Positions 51,608 to 61,023 are shown, counted from the first letter of the stretch. The stretch: DNA of 64,000 nt from CAJXVA01 sp963761755 (GCA_963761755.1 CAVXIC010000012.1:978380-1042379); one strand, 5' to 3'. Numbers and translations are program-made. Notes: generated from the letters alone by a model not told the origin.

Positions 51608-52348
51608 ATGAGCCCCGATGCCGTCGATCCCATGGTGATGCCCTCTGCCGCCTCCCTCGTCGCGTTCCTGGCGATCGTGCTGGGCGTGGTCGCGGCCGTG
51701 GTGGTGGCGGTGCGCTGGACCGGGCGGGCCCGAGGCGATGCGCCGGCGGCGGTGGCGAGGGACGTCCGCTGGGCCAGCATCGGGCTCGTGGTGTACTTGG
51801 CCGCCACGGCAGCCTTCGCCGCCTCTGGCCTGGCGCGCCGCGGCGGCACGCCACCACCGGTCATGCTGCTGCTCGGGGGGTCGAACCTGATCGCGCTCGG
51901 GCTCGCGCTCTCTCCGCTCGGTGCGCGCGTTGCCAGGCACCTGCCGATCGCGGCGATCATCGGGTTTCAGGCGTTCCGGCTGCCCCTGGAGCTGGTGCTG
52001 CACCGCTGGTACCTGGAGGGCACGCTGCCGGTGACGATGACCTACGCGGGCAGCAACTACGACATCGCCTCGGGCGCGCTGGCCATCGTCGTCGCCCTGT
52101 GGGCGTGGCGTGGGCAGATCCCGCGCTGGGTGGTCGGGCTGTACACGGTCGTCGGCCTGGGGCTGCTGCTGCGGGTCATCGCGCTGGCGGTGCTGTCGTC
52201 CCCGCTGCCCTTCCGGCAGTACTTCGAAGGGCCACCGGTCCAGCTCGCGGCCTACGTTCCCACGGTGTGGATCGTACCGATCTGCGTGGGTGGGGCGCTG
52301 GCCGGGCACGTCATCGCGCTGCGATGGCTGGTGGCCCAGCGCCGCTGA
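51608..52348 (+). CDS. Seven-helix integral membrane protein
   Basis: 246 residues with about seven membrane helices (LVAFLAIVLGVVAAVVVAVR, ASIGLVVYLAATAAFAASGL, VVGLYTVVGLGLLLRVIALA among them) and a conserved-looking loop FQAFRLPLELVLHRWYLEG. No family asserted. Divergent from, and probably controlled by, the HxlR regulator. GTG 51602 is an alternative start; ATG 51608 has AGGAT at proper distance. Confidence 0.8.
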   Translation: MSPDAVDPMVMPSAASLVAFLAIVLGVVAAVVVAVRWTGRARGDAPAAVARDVRWASIGLVVYLAATAAFAASGLARRGGTPPPVMLLLGGSNLIALGLALSPLGARVARHLPIAAIIGFQAFRLPLELVLHRWYLEGTLPVTMTYAGSNYDIASGALAIVVALWAWRGQIPRWVVGLYTVVGLGLLLRVIALAVLSSPLPFRQYFEGPPVQLAAYVPTVWIVPICVGGALAGHVIALRWLVAQRR

Positions 52349-52358
52349 GGTCGCGTGG

Positions 52359-52364
52359 TACGAT
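52359..52364 (+). promoter_or_regulatory. -10-like TACGAT before the 52371 start
   Basis: TACGAT 6 bases from the ATG; it decides the start because the upstream frame is the shadow of the preceding gene. Confidence 0.42.
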
Positions 52365-52370
52365 GCCTCC

Positions 52371-52649
52371 ATGAGCGACACGCCGGAACCGGCCGAAGCG
52401 GCTTCGTACGCGGACATTCAAGGCGAGGTGAACAAGCACTTCGCGGGCAACTGGGAGAACTTCCTCAAGGGGGTCAACAACCCCGCGGAGATCCTGCACT
52501 TCGTCTACGAGAACCACTGCAAGAAGGACCGGCCGAAGTTCGAGGCGTGGGCCAGCCGGCAGAAGGTCCCCGGAGACTGGCTGCCGCGCTTCTACATGGC
52601 GCTCGACGAGGACGGCGACCTCAAGCCCAAAGAAGAGTGGAACGCGTAG
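52371..52649 (+). CDS. Small soluble aromatic-rich protein
   Basis: 92 residues, no signal or membrane helix. Aromatic and charged content is high (KHFAGNWENFLKGVNNPAEI, WASRQKVPGDWLPRFYMALD), suggesting a compact helical fold. No family recognised. It starts 20 bp after the membrane-protein gene but carries its own -10-like element. Confidence 0.65.
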   Translation: MSDTPEPAEAASYADIQGEVNKHFAGNWENFLKGVNNPAEILHFVYENHCKKDRPKFEAWASRQKVPGDWLPRFYMALDEDGDLKPKEEWNA

Positions 52650-52677
52650 CAGGCTGAGGAAGACGTCCGGGGGAAAC

Positions 52678-53241
52678 TCAGCGCCGAGGCACGAGGCTCG
52701 CGAGGTGTCGCGCGAGGGACTCGAGCGGACGTCGCAGCTCCCGGTCGAGCGCGATGCGACCGTGGACCAGCGGGAGCATCTCGGGCCACGCGCACCCATA
52801 GGTGGTGCGGATGGCTGCGCGGCGGACGACGGGGCTCTCGTGGTTGAGCGCGCGTGACCACAAGGAGAGGTAGCGGGCGTGCGTGGTCTCGGGCCGGTAG
52901 ACGCTCAGCCGCGAGAGCCCGCGGATCCACGCGAGCGGCTCTTGGGCTGTGGAGACCTCGTCGAGCAGCGCGTCCTCTTCGTAGACCGGCATCGCCTTGC
53001 GCAGGATGCCCAGGACGGGGCTCTGGCTGGGGCCGCTGACCTGGGCAAAGCGAACGTCGGCGGTGTGGTCCTCGAGGTACTCCACCGTGGTCCCGTCGGT
53101 GGTGCTGAAGCGCTCGCTCGCCAGCACGAAGTGGCCACGCTGAACGTTGGCGGTGGGCGTCCACGCCAGGCCTTCGGCGAGCGCGACGATCCTGTCGCGG
53201 CGGACCGTCTCGCGAAAGACGAGCATGCCGTCGTTGCTCAT
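52678..53241 (-). CDS. HEAT-like repeat protein of unknown function
   Basis: 187 residues. The first half is a small alpha/beta region (GHFVLASERFSTTDGTTVEY), the second half contains HEAT-like helices (SRALNHESPVVRRAAIRTTY, IALDRELRRPLESLARHLAS). It overlaps the upstream large TPR gene by 4 bp (ATGA). The C-terminus of that upstream protein also has HEAT-like sequence (RRYMNHPDTLVRTTLWNIFA), so the two probably act as a pair. Confidence 0.7.
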   Translation of the reverse strand: MSNDGMLVFRETVRRDRIVALAEGLAWTPTANVQRGHFVLASERFSTTDGTTVEYLEDHTADVRFAQVSGPSQSPVLGILRKAMPVYEEDALLDEVSTAQEPLAWIRGLSRLSVYRPETTHARYLSLWSRALNHESPVVRRAAIRTTYGCAWPEMLPLVHGRIALDRELRRPLESLARHLASLVPRR

Positions 53242-55163
53242 GAACCGGACGCCTCGTCGTCGTGCGCGAGGACGGGGATCCCCTCGTCGAGGAGCGACTG
53301 CAGCTGCTCGAGGACCTCGTCTTCGTCTTCGAGAAGGAGCGCCTCTTCGAGCAGGGACTCGAAGTTGTAGGCGGCAAAGATGTTCCACAGGGTGGTTCGC
53401 ACGAGCGTGTCGGGGTGGTTCATGTACCGCCGGAACAGGCTGAACATCGCCAGGTCGCTGTGCCGCAGCGCCGAGAGCAGCGAGAGCAGGCCCGCGACGG
53501 CCTGCGGATCGGAGGTGACCTCGAGTTCGTTTTGCAGGTCGCCGGCGCTGTCGAAGCCAAAGCCCATCAGCGCGCCGATCGTGTCGACCGGCATGTCGGT
53601 GGGGTAGTCGCAGCCCAGGTGGTGATTGAGGCGTTCGACCACCACGGACTGCCGCGAGGGCGCATAGCGAACATCGGCGACGAACACGTCGCCGTGGTGG
53701 AGCTCGAAGGAGACGTAGCTGCGGCTGTGGCGGGTGCGCCGGGTTCGTGACCAGACCGCACCTTGGGCCTGGCGGTTGGTCTCTCGCTGCCGGCGCTCGA
53801 ACAGCGGCGCCGAGTTGGGCTGCTGTGGGACCTGGTCGGGCCATGGATCGTCGGCGTAGGCGCTCCCCCAGGACCCTGGCTCGAGGAACATACACAGCGC
53901 GAAGTGGTGGTCGAGGCTGAGTTCGTCGGCGGGGACGAACTCGCCGGTGGGGCTGCTGACGCCGAAGCGTCCGCGGTAGCCCATGACGCCGCGCGCGGTG
54001 AGCGGAAGCTTGCGACGGTCGCGTGCCGGAGGCGGGAAGTACTCACCCAGCGCGCTCGACAAGGAGCGCGCGGAGTTGCCGGCATCCAGCCACAGGAAGG
54101 GCGGGTAGTCGGTCGTCAGCGCGACATGGATGGCCCGCGGGTCCCGCTCGTCGACGACCAGCCACGACGTCTCCTCGGTGCCGTCGCGGCGGGCGGAGCT
54201 GGGGCCCCGCGCGACCACGCGTGCGCCCCGGACCAGCTTCCGCGACAGTTTGACCGTGGCTTTGGTGTGCATGACGCCCGCCGGCCCCTCGTGCCCTTCG
54301 TAGAGCGTCCGCAGCGCTGCGGTCTTGCCGTCGCTCTGCGCCAGGTCGAGCCACGTCACGTCGGCGGAGCCGAGGCTCGGATCGTCGCGCAGGATCTGCA
54401 GCCACCTCGGGTAGGCGTCGATCCACGAGAGGTCGGGGGCTTGGTCCACCTCGAAGAGCGCCGTGAACTCGACCTGCGTCCGCAGGTGCTCGAACTCGGG
54501 CGCCTCGGCGGCGTCTCGCCGGCGCTCGGGCGCGAGCTGGAACGACGCGCGCAGTGCCTCCACGGCCAGCGCGTACCGGCCGGCTTCGGAGGCCGCGCAG
54601 GCCAGGCTGTAGTGGGCCGGTTCGAACTCGGGGTCGACCTGCGTCGCCCGCTGCGCGGCTTCGCAGGCGTCCTCGAGCTGCCCGAGGGCGCGACACAGGT
54701 TGGCCAGGTCGAGCCAGCGCGGGGAGCTGTCGGGCTCGAGGCGAAGTCCGGCCGCATAGTAGGACAGGGCCTCCTGCGTGTTTCCTCGCGCCAGCGCGAC
54801 CGAGCCGCGGGCGTGGACCAGCTCCGCCGGAGGCACCGCAGGATCGGTCTCGTTGTGCTCTTCGGCGATGTCGAGCAGGGCCTCGGCGTCATCGGCGAGC
54901 CCTCGATCGAGGAAGAGCTGGGCCTGGAGGTAGCGGGGCAGTGGAACGTGCAGCCCCATTCCGGCGGCGTCTTCGAAGCACGAGAGCGCCTCTTCATCTG
55001 CGCCGGCGCGGTACATGAGCACGCCCAGGAGCATCCAGTCGGAGAAGCCCATCGACTTGGTCGTTTGTGCGCGCCGCCGGACGAGCTCGCCCAGAAGCTC
55101 GTCGTCGTCGCCGAGGTCGAAGCCGCGAAGCTCCGCCGTCACCGCGTCGAAATAGGGATCCAT
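53238..55163 (-). CDS. Large cytoplasmic TPR/HEAT protein of unknown function
   Basis: 641 residues, no signal. TPR units at about 40-215 (NTQEALSYYAAGLRLEPDSS, LDLANLCRALGQLEDACEAA), a central region with a long unassigned domain (about 240-520; WSRTRRTRHSRSYVSFELHH) and HEAT-like C-terminus with acidic end (LLLEDEDEVLEQ). Translation is coupled to the next gene through ATGA. TAGACT lies 11 bases upstream of ATG 55163, slightly farther than in other genes here. Confidence 0.75.
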   Translation of the reverse strand: MDPYFDAVTAELRGFDLGDDDELLGELVRRRAQTTKSMGFSDWMLLGVLMYRAGADEEALSCFEDAAGMGLHVPLPRYLQAQLFLDRGLADDAEALLDIAEEHNETDPAVPPAELVHARGSVALARGNTQEALSYYAAGLRLEPDSSPRWLDLANLCRALGQLEDACEAAQRATQVDPEFEPAHYSLACAASEAGRYALAVEALRASFQLAPERRRDAAEAPEFEHLRTQVEFTALFEVDQAPDLSWIDAYPRWLQILRDDPSLGSADVTWLDLAQSDGKTAALRTLYEGHEGPAGVMHTKATVKLSRKLVRGARVVARGPSSARRDGTEETSWLVVDERDPRAIHVALTTDYPPFLWLDAGNSARSLSSALGEYFPPPARDRRKLPLTARGVMGYRGRFGVSSPTGEFVPADELSLDHHFALCMFLEPGSWGSAYADDPWPDQVPQQPNSAPLFERRQRETNRQAQGAVWSRTRRTRHSRSYVSFELHHGDVFVADVRYAPSRQSVVVERLNHHLGCDYPTDMPVDTIGALMGFGFDSAGDLQNELEVTSDPQAVAGLLSLLSALRHSDLAMFSLFRRYMNHPDTLVRTTLWNIFAAYNFESLLEEALLLEDEDEVLEQLQSLLDEGIPVLAHDDEASGS

Positions 55164-55227
55164 CCCTGCGGCCGAGTCTACTCAATGTCGCGCGCGGTGG
55201 GGCACTGGATGCCGTTCTTTGGTCGGT

Positions 55228-56850
55228 TCAGCGGGTCGTGGCGTGGGCGCGGACCGCGGAGCGTTCGATCGCGAAGCGCTCCTGGCCTTCGAGCCGCGCC
55301 ACCGAGCGCACCTGGTCGAAGCCGGTGGGAAGCTCGGCGACGATCATGACCCCCCCACCATCGGGGAGATCTGTCACCGCAGCCTGCTCGCGGCGGAGCC
55401 CATCGGGGGTCCCGAACTCGATCGCGGTCGTCGGGCTTCGGTCGTTGGAGACCACCCGCCCGGGCACCGTGTACCAGGACTCGGTACCGTCCGGCTCGAT
55501 GTTGCCGATCAGCACCGATCCCGCAGCGGGGGTCGGCCGGACGGCGTCGGCGCCCGGATAGTTCTCGTCCCACATGCTCAGCGCTTGGATGACCGGGAAC
55601 ACCTTGTTGAGGCCCCACGTGCTCACCCAGGCGGGGTTGCAGTAGGTCATGTAGTCCTTGAAGACGGTCGGGTGGCGGAGCTGGAAGTCGATCACGCCAA
55701 AGCCCCACTCTCCGAGATCCCCACCATCGATGGGGTAGGTGGGGTCGGGGCCGCCCTCCTCACCGTTGCAGGCGACGTGTCGGCGACCGAGGCTGTGTCC
55801 GACCTCGTGCACGAAGGTGTCGGCGGAGAACTCCTGGTTGCTCGGAAGGGACAGGCCCGAGGACACGCGCTGATAGGCCAAGTCGGGGCTGGTTGGATCG
55901 CTGGGAATGCCGTTGGCCAGGCCGCCCGCGCCGCCCAAGCCCCCCGCGCAGACGTCGACCAGGCCATAGTAGAAGACCTCTGGATCGGCGCCTTCATCGA
56001 CCCGAAGGTTCGCCATGTACTGGTTGAGGGGGACGAAGCTCTGCAGCTGTCCGTCCCAGTCGACGTTTTCGTGGATCTCCACCTGGAGCTGGTCCACCGG
56101 CATCATCATGTACATGTAGTCGTAGAAGAGCTGCATGGTCTCTTCGGACAGGTCGGGCTCGCGCGTGCAGGTCTCGTGGTCGTAGTTGAACGGAACGATG
56201 ACGACCTTGAGGAGCTGGTAGCTGTCCTCGATACCCACGAACGCTTCGCTGCCGTCGACGGGCAGGCGCGGGGGTTCGGTGACGGCGGGGTCGGCGAAGG
56301 CCGGGTCGGTCTCGAAGAGCTCGACGTGGTAGGTGATGCCGGGCTGGACTTCGTCGGCCATCAGCCCCCAGTAGAACGACTCGGCGAGGTTGCCGATGAA
56401 GCTCTCGCCCTCGACCAGCTTGCGGTCGATCTTGGTGTCGCTGGTGCCGTCGGGGAAGTTGACCGTGAAGTGGGCCTCGATCTCGCGGGGCTGCCATCCG
56501 TCCTCGATCTTCCAGAAACCGCGCACCAACGTGATCCGGTTGGCGATCAGCGGAGACGTACGACCATCCCCGCCGACGCCGCCTCCCTTCTCGCCGATCC
56601 GCACACCGACGGCCTGGTTGGCCTCGACCCAGTCGATCGAGATGCCGGACGCCGGAATGGGCCCGCTGGGGACACCTGTGGTCGACCCATCGGCACCCGT
56701 CACGTCGGCGGTGGTCGTGCTTGCGGCGGCCGAGGAGGACGCGTCGTCGCCTTCGGTTGCACCGGAGGTCCCCGTCGACTCCTCCGTCGCGGTCGCGGGA
56801 CAGGCAAGGCCGGCGAAGGCCAGCAACCCACACCTCAGGGCACGTTTCAT
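55228..56850 (-). CDS. Zinc metalloprotease lipoprotein, M66-like
   Basis: 540 residues. Leader ends AFAGLAC (Cys17); a Thr/Ser/Gly/Asp linker (about 20-65) follows, as in many Nannocystis-type lipoproteins. The protease part has FVHEVGHSLGRRHVAC, an extended HExxHxxGxxH zinc site, with Met-turn candidate YMTYCNP farther on. The HEVGHSLGRxH form is closest to M66 (StcE-like) peptidases; an M11-like assignment is possible. It should be surface-exposed or periplasmic and act on extracellular protein. Confidence 0.85.
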   Translation of the reverse strand: MKRALRCGLLAFAGLACPATATEESTGTSGATEGDDASSSAAASTTTADVTGADGSTTGVPSGPIPASGISIDWVEANQAVGVRIGEKGGGVGGDGRTSPLIANRITLVRGFWKIEDGWQPREIEAHFTVNFPDGTSDTKIDRKLVEGESFIGNLAESFYWGLMADEVQPGITYHVELFETDPAFADPAVTEPPRLPVDGSEAFVGIEDSYQLLKVVIVPFNYDHETCTREPDLSEETMQLFYDYMYMMMPVDQLQVEIHENVDWDGQLQSFVPLNQYMANLRVDEGADPEVFYYGLVDVCAGGLGGAGGLANGIPSDPTSPDLAYQRVSSGLSLPSNQEFSADTFVHEVGHSLGRRHVACNGEEGGPDPTYPIDGGDLGEWGFGVIDFQLRHPTVFKDYMTYCNPAWVSTWGLNKVFPVIQALSMWDENYPGADAVRPTPAAGSVLIGNIEPDGTESWYTVPGRVVSNDRSPTTAIEFGTPDGLRREQAAVTDLPDGGGVMIVAELPTGFDQVRSVARLEGQERFAIERSAVRAHATTR

Positions 56851-56856
56851 GCGTTC

Positions 56857-56862
56857 ACGCTA
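56857..56862 (-). promoter_or_regulatory. -10-like TAGCGT before the M66-like gene
   Basis: TAGCGT 6 bases from the ATG at 56850. Confidence 0.42.
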
Positions 56863-56955
56863 CCACGGGGCAGCGGCGGAGAACCGGCGCGACGCGCAGC
56901 CGCGGGATCCGTGGGGCTGGTCTGGGGAGCGGGGGGCTGCTATCACCCCCAGTCC

Positions 56956-57369
56956 GTGGATGACGCCGCCGGACTGGTCGAGGCCAATGCTCGCTTCTAT
57001 GATGCCTTTGCGCGTCAGGATCTCGCGGCGATGGACAGCCTGTGGGCCGCCGACGCGCCGGTCGTCTGCATCCATCCGGGATGGCCGGCGCTCGACGACC
57101 GCGGCTCGGTGATGGCCAGCTGGCGCGCAATCTTGGGCGACCTGCCCGGCGGTGAGGCGCCCGAAGTGGCGTGCGCCGATCCGCAGGCGATGCAGCGGGG
57201 CGAGATGGGGGTGGTCGTGTGCAAGGAGTTGGTCGGTCCGCACAAGCTCCTGGCGACGAACGTCTTCGTGCGCGAGGACGGGCAGTGGCGACTGGTCCAC
57301 CACCACGCCGCGCCCGTGTACGCCGATGAGGCCCCGCTCGACGAGACGCCCAAGGTCTCGCTGAACTGA
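56956..57369 (+). CDS. SnoaL/NTF2-like protein
   Basis: 137 residues of the cone-shaped NTF2-like fold: VEANARFYDAFARQDLAAMD, LWAADAPVVCIHPGWPALDD, a loop with RGSVMASWRAIL, and the final strand REDGQWRLVHHHAAPVY. This is the SnoaL_3 type with the His-Pro-Gly-Trp motif, often cytosolic proteins of unknown substrate. GTG 56956 is chosen because the fold begins there; GTG 56911 would add 15 residues. No ribosome site is evident for either. Confidence 0.8.
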   Translation: MDDAAGLVEANARFYDAFARQDLAAMDSLWAADAPVVCIHPGWPALDDRGSVMASWRAILGDLPGGEAPEVACADPQAMQRGEMGVVVCKELVGPHKLLATNVFVREDGQWRLVHHHAAPVYADEAPLDETPKVSLN

Positions 57370-57395
57370 AGCGTCCCGCGCAGGCCTGCTCGGGC

Positions 57396-59132
57396 CTACT
57401 CCGGCTCGATCGGCTCTTGGCCGCCTTCGAGCCGGCGCTCGAAGCCGCGGTTGACGTCCTCCTTGTCCTCATCCTTGCTCAGGACCCGCAGGTCGTCGCC
57501 TTCGGCCCGCGCCATGGCGGCGGTGACGGCGAGGTCGCCGGTCACGTTGAGCGCGGTGCGGAACATGTCGAGCAGGCGGTCCATGCCCAAGATGAGGGCG
57601 ACACCCACGGTGGGGATGCCGCTGGCGGTCAGCACCATGGCCAAGGTGACCATGCCGGCGCCGGGGACTCCGGCCGCGCCGACCGAGGCCATGGTCGCGG
57701 TGGCGACGATGCCGACCTGATCGCCGAAGGTCAGGTCCATCTGGAACACCTGCGCGATGAAGATGGCCGCCACGCCTTGGTACAGGGCGGTGCCGTCCAT
57801 GTTGACGGTGGAGCCCAGCGGGATGACGAAGCTGGCGACCGGGTTGCTGACGCCGAGGTTCTCTTCGGCGCACTCCATGCTGACCGGCAGGGCCGCCGAG
57901 GAGCTGGAGGTGGAGAAGGCGATGAGCTGGGCGGGTCGGCACGCGCGCAAGAACCCCATGATGGGCAGCTTGGCGAGGTACTTGACGATGACCCCGTAGA
58001 TGATGACGCCGTGCAGGGCCAGCCCGATGAGGACCGCGACGCCGTAGACGGCCAGGCCCTTGAGCACTGAGAACCCGCTGGTCCCGACGACCTCGGCGAC
58101 GAGGGCCGCGACGCCGTAGGGGGCGAGCTTCATCACGATATGAATGATGACGACCATCGCGCTCTGCACCCGGTCGAGCAGCGTGACGATGGGCTGGCCG
58201 TTCTTGTCGTCGAGGAAGGTCAGCGCGACGCCGAACAGGACGGCGAAGAAGATGACCTGCAGCATGTCGCCGGTGACGAGGGACTCGACCGGGTTGCCCG
58301 GGATGATGTTGAGCAGGTTCTCGACCATGGAGGGCGCGTCGGCGGCTGCGTCGGCGGTGCTGCCGGCGGCGCCTTCGAACTGCGCCTGGAGGGCCACCCG
58401 CGAGCGTTCATCGATGAACGAGCCCGGATTGATGATGTGCGCGACGGCGAGTCCGATGGACACCGCGGCGGCGGTGGTGCCCATGTACAACCCCAGGGTG
58501 CGCAGGCCCATGCGGCCGAGCTTGCGAATGTCTCCGAGGCTCGCGACACCCACCAGCAGCGAGGCGAACACGAGCGGGACGATCACCATCTTGATCAGCC
58601 GCATGAACGCGTCGCCGACGGGCTTCATCCAGCTCACGAGGGTGTCGCCGAACCCGCTGATCGGGATGGGCCAGACGGTGTAGCCGCCGCTGCCGAGCTC
58701 GGTGTGCTGGTGCTTGATCCAGACCGGCACGGTCTCGCCGGTCTTGGGCGCGACGCCGTCCTTGCTCAACGCAGCGAGGACCTCGCCGGTCTTGTCGCGA
58801 AGGATCAGCTGATCGCTGATGGGGAGCTCGACCTGGGACCAGCCAGGCAGGGTCGAGGTCTCACCGGATGCATCGGTGAGCTCGGCGGTCTGCGTCTGCA
58901 GGATCTGCATCCGCAGCGGCTTGGGTGTACTCGCCTTCGCGCCGGGGTTGTCCGGCTTGGCGGGCAGCCGAAACGCGGTGCTGGGATCGTCCCTGTCGGT
59001 CTGCAGGTCGAGGCGCTCCCAAGAGGTGACCTTGTAGACGTCGGCCTCCAGAAACGAGGAGTTGGGTCCCAGGGTCAGCCCCAAGACGGCGCCGACGAGC
59101 ATCCCGATCAGGATCTTGGTGTAGACCTGCAC
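57396..59132 (-). CDS. Dicarboxylate/amino acid:cation symporter (SDF family) with large extracellular insertion
   Basis: 578 residues, versus about 420-450 for GltP/DctA relatives. The transport core is complete: PVGDAFMRLIKMVIVPLVFA, the re-entrant serine motif STSSSSAALPVSM, and VNMDGTALYQGVAAIFIAQ. About 135 extra residues (about 28-165) lie between helix 1 and helix 2, rich in charged and polar residues (LDLQTDRDDPSTAF, VWIKHQHTELGSGGYTVW) and therefore predicted outside the membrane. It probably imports glutamate, aspartate or C4-dicarboxylates with Na+ or H+. Start is GTG with TACCCT six bases before it. Confidence 0.92.
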   Translation of the reverse strand: MQVYTKILIGMLVGAVLGLTLGPNSSFLEADVYKVTSWERLDLQTDRDDPSTAFRLPAKPDNPGAKASTPKPLRMQILQTQTAELTDASGETSTLPGWSQVELPISDQLILRDKTGEVLAALSKDGVAPKTGETVPVWIKHQHTELGSGGYTVWPIPISGFGDTLVSWMKPVGDAFMRLIKMVIVPLVFASLLVGVASLGDIRKLGRMGLRTLGLYMGTTAAAVSIGLAVAHIINPGSFIDERSRVALQAQFEGAAGSTADAAADAPSMVENLLNIIPGNPVESLVTGDMLQVIFFAVLFGVALTFLDDKNGQPIVTLLDRVQSAMVVIIHIVMKLAPYGVAALVAEVVGTSGFSVLKGLAVYGVAVLIGLALHGVIIYGVIVKYLAKLPIMGFLRACRPAQLIAFSTSSSSAALPVSMECAEENLGVSNPVASFVIPLGSTVNMDGTALYQGVAAIFIAQVFQMDLTFGDQVGIVATATMASVGAAGVPGAGMVTLAMVLTASGIPTVGVALILGMDRLLDMFRTALNVTGDLAVTAAMARAEGDDLRVLSKDEDKEDVNRGFERRLEGGQEPIEPE

Positions 59133-59138
59133 GCCCGG

Positions 59139-59144
59139 AGGGTA
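59139..59144 (-). promoter_or_regulatory. -10-like TACCCT before the symporter gene
   Basis: TACCCT 6 bases from the GTG at 59132. Confidence 0.42.
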
Positions 59145-59167
59145 TCAGCCTTCGAGGTGCGCTTTGA

Positions 59168-61009
59168 TCAGTAGCGGGCTTCGAGGCGGAACCATCCGCC
59201 ATAGATCGGTCCGTCACGATCTCCGGCCGGATCGGCCAGGGCCTGGCCGGGGAACAACACGCCGGCCTGAACACCCGCCTGCACCCAAAACTCGCGGAAG
59301 CCGTAGTGCGTGCGCAGGCCCAGGTCGAGCTCGGTGGCGAGCAGGCGGGAGTCGACGGCGGCCCCCAGCGCGTTGGTGGGGGCGCCCCCGGCCAGGCGCG
59401 CGGCGAGGGGGTCGAGCATCTTGGCCGAGGCGGCGGCGAGCAGTGGTCCCCCCCACAGCTCGAACCGCTCGGCGAAGGCCCAGCGCGCCTTGGGATGGGC
59501 GAAGACCACGTTGCCGACGCGGCCCTCGCTGGCCAGATACTGCGCGCCGGCCGTGGGCTCACCGACGAGCAGGGGGTCCTGGGCTCGACGGGCGCTGCGG
59601 GCGGTCTGCCAGCCGCGCACGTAGGGGAAGAGCAGCAGGCCGGCGGTGTAGCCGGGGGCGGCGTCGAAGGTGTTGAGCTGGTCGTCGTCGGGGTTGGCGT
59701 CGCCGGAGAGCCAGCCCGCGTCGAGCCCGGCGAGCCAGCCCTTCGGATTGCCGACGAAGCCGCGGGCGACGAGGCCTGCCTGCAGCACGCGGTGCTGGTC
59801 GCGGTCGGGTCGAAGGAAGGTCGTGCGGCCGACGAAGAGGGCACCTTCGAAGGCGCCGAGCAGGGCAAGCTCGGGCCGCAGGTAGCGGTAGCCGCGCCCG
59901 GCGAGGTCGACCACGGCGACCTGGAGCCGATCGTCGCCTTCGACATCGTCCCCGTCGTCGGCGCTGCGCTGGCCTCGGTAGGCGATGTAGCCGCCGAAGT
60001 AGGCGCCGGGGCTTCGGCGCGGTTGCCATCGCATGACCAAGATTCCCTGTCCTGCAAGGTCACCCTCGACGAGGTTGGCGTTGGGGTCGCGGTAGACGAG
60101 GTCGGCACCGATCGCAACGACCAGATCCCGGGCGGTGGTGTGCATGTCGGCGAGCGGACGGGTCGCGAACATGACCCGCTCGACGATGCTGCCGTCGCCG
60201 TCGTTGCCGAACTTCAGGTCGCCGAAGCGATCCATGTTGTTGCCGTCGTTGGAGACCAGGCCCAGTCCCCAACCGAAGGCCTGCTGTCCGAAGCGCAGCT
60301 GCCCGTACTTGGAGGTCCACTGCAGGTAGAGTTCGCGGGGGTCGACGATGCCCAGCCCCCCACCGGGCTCGGTGGGAATGGGTGGCTGGCCGTGGTCGGC
60401 GATGTCGGCGACCACGGGGTCTTCCGTCGAGCCTGGCGCCCAGCGTCCGTTGGCGACGTCGAGCATGCCGACGATCCGCAGGCGGTCGCGCGGGCCGATG
60501 CTCAGCTCGGGCCTCCACCGGACCCGCCCCGCGACGGTGAGCCCTTCGCCGACCCGGTTGCCGGCGGCGTCGATCCGAAAGGGGGTGACAGCGCCCATCC
60601 GGGTGCGCACCTGGGCGCCAGGCCGAAAGCTCACCGTGCCCTTGCGGGTGTACAGCTCGGCCTGCTCATCGAGGATTGGTCCATCGATCGTCACCAGCGT
60701 GCGCGGGGGTGGCAGGTGGCGCGCGGCTGCGTGCGAGCGGGGTGGATACCCCTGCACGTCGACGAACATGGCCGGCGCCACGCTTCCATCGGCGCGGGAT
60801 CGGATGGCGGCGGGCGGCATCGCGGCGAGCGTAGGTGCGGGTGCGTCCGGGGGCGCATCGAGCCCACCGGGCTCCGCCCCGACCGACCGCGGACCCTCAT
60901 AATCGCGCGCCAGCGGCTCTTCCGCGACCTGCGCGGTGCCCCCCTCCGTCGGTGGGCTCGCCCCAGGCGCGAGGGCCAGCACCAGAGCAATGCACACCGA
61001 GGGGTCCAC
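59168..61009 (-). CDS. Outer-membrane beta-barrel protein of unknown function
   Basis: About 613 residues: signal peptide (VCIALVLALAPGASP), a Pro/Ala/Glu-rich spacer to about 105, then barrel-type strands to the end (RVRWRPELSIGPRDRLRIVG, LRFGQQAFGWGLGLVSNDG, GGYIAYRGQRS), closing with the aromatic-ended strand GGWFRLEARY. The block FGDLKFGNDGDGSIVERVMF sits in a probable loop. No family recognised. GTG 61009 is preferred to GTG 61039 because TAGCGT lies eight bases before it and the leader becomes standard. Confidence 0.75.
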   Translation of the reverse strand: MDPSVCIALVLALAPGASPPTEGGTAQVAEEPLARDYEGPRSVGAEPGGLDAPPDAPAPTLAAMPPAAIRSRADGSVAPAMFVDVQGYPPRSHAAARHLPPPRTLVTIDGPILDEQAELYTRKGTVSFRPGAQVRTRMGAVTPFRIDAAGNRVGEGLTVAGRVRWRPELSIGPRDRLRIVGMLDVANGRWAPGSTEDPVVADIADHGQPPIPTEPGGGLGIVDPRELYLQWTSKYGQLRFGQQAFGWGLGLVSNDGNNMDRFGDLKFGNDGDGSIVERVMFATRPLADMHTTARDLVVAIGADLVYRDPNANLVEGDLAGQGILVMRWQPRRSPGAYFGGYIAYRGQRSADDGDDVEGDDRLQVAVVDLAGRGYRYLRPELALLGAFEGALFVGRTTFLRPDRDQHRVLQAGLVARGFVGNPKGWLAGLDAGWLSGDANPDDDQLNTFDAAPGYTAGLLLFPYVRGWQTARSARRAQDPLLVGEPTAGAQYLASEGRVGNVVFAHPKARWAFAERFELWGGPLLAAASAKMLDPLAARLAGGAPTNALGAAVDSRLLATELDLGLRTHYGFREFWVQAGVQAGVLFPGQALADPAGDRDGPIYGGWFRLEARY

Positions 61010-61017
61010 GGCGGGGG

Positions 61018-61023
61018 ACGCTA
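61018..61023 (-). promoter_or_regulatory. -10-like TAGCGT selecting the 61009 start
   Basis: TAGCGT 8 bases from GTG 61009; it lies inside the reading frame of the longer alternative. Confidence 0.42.
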
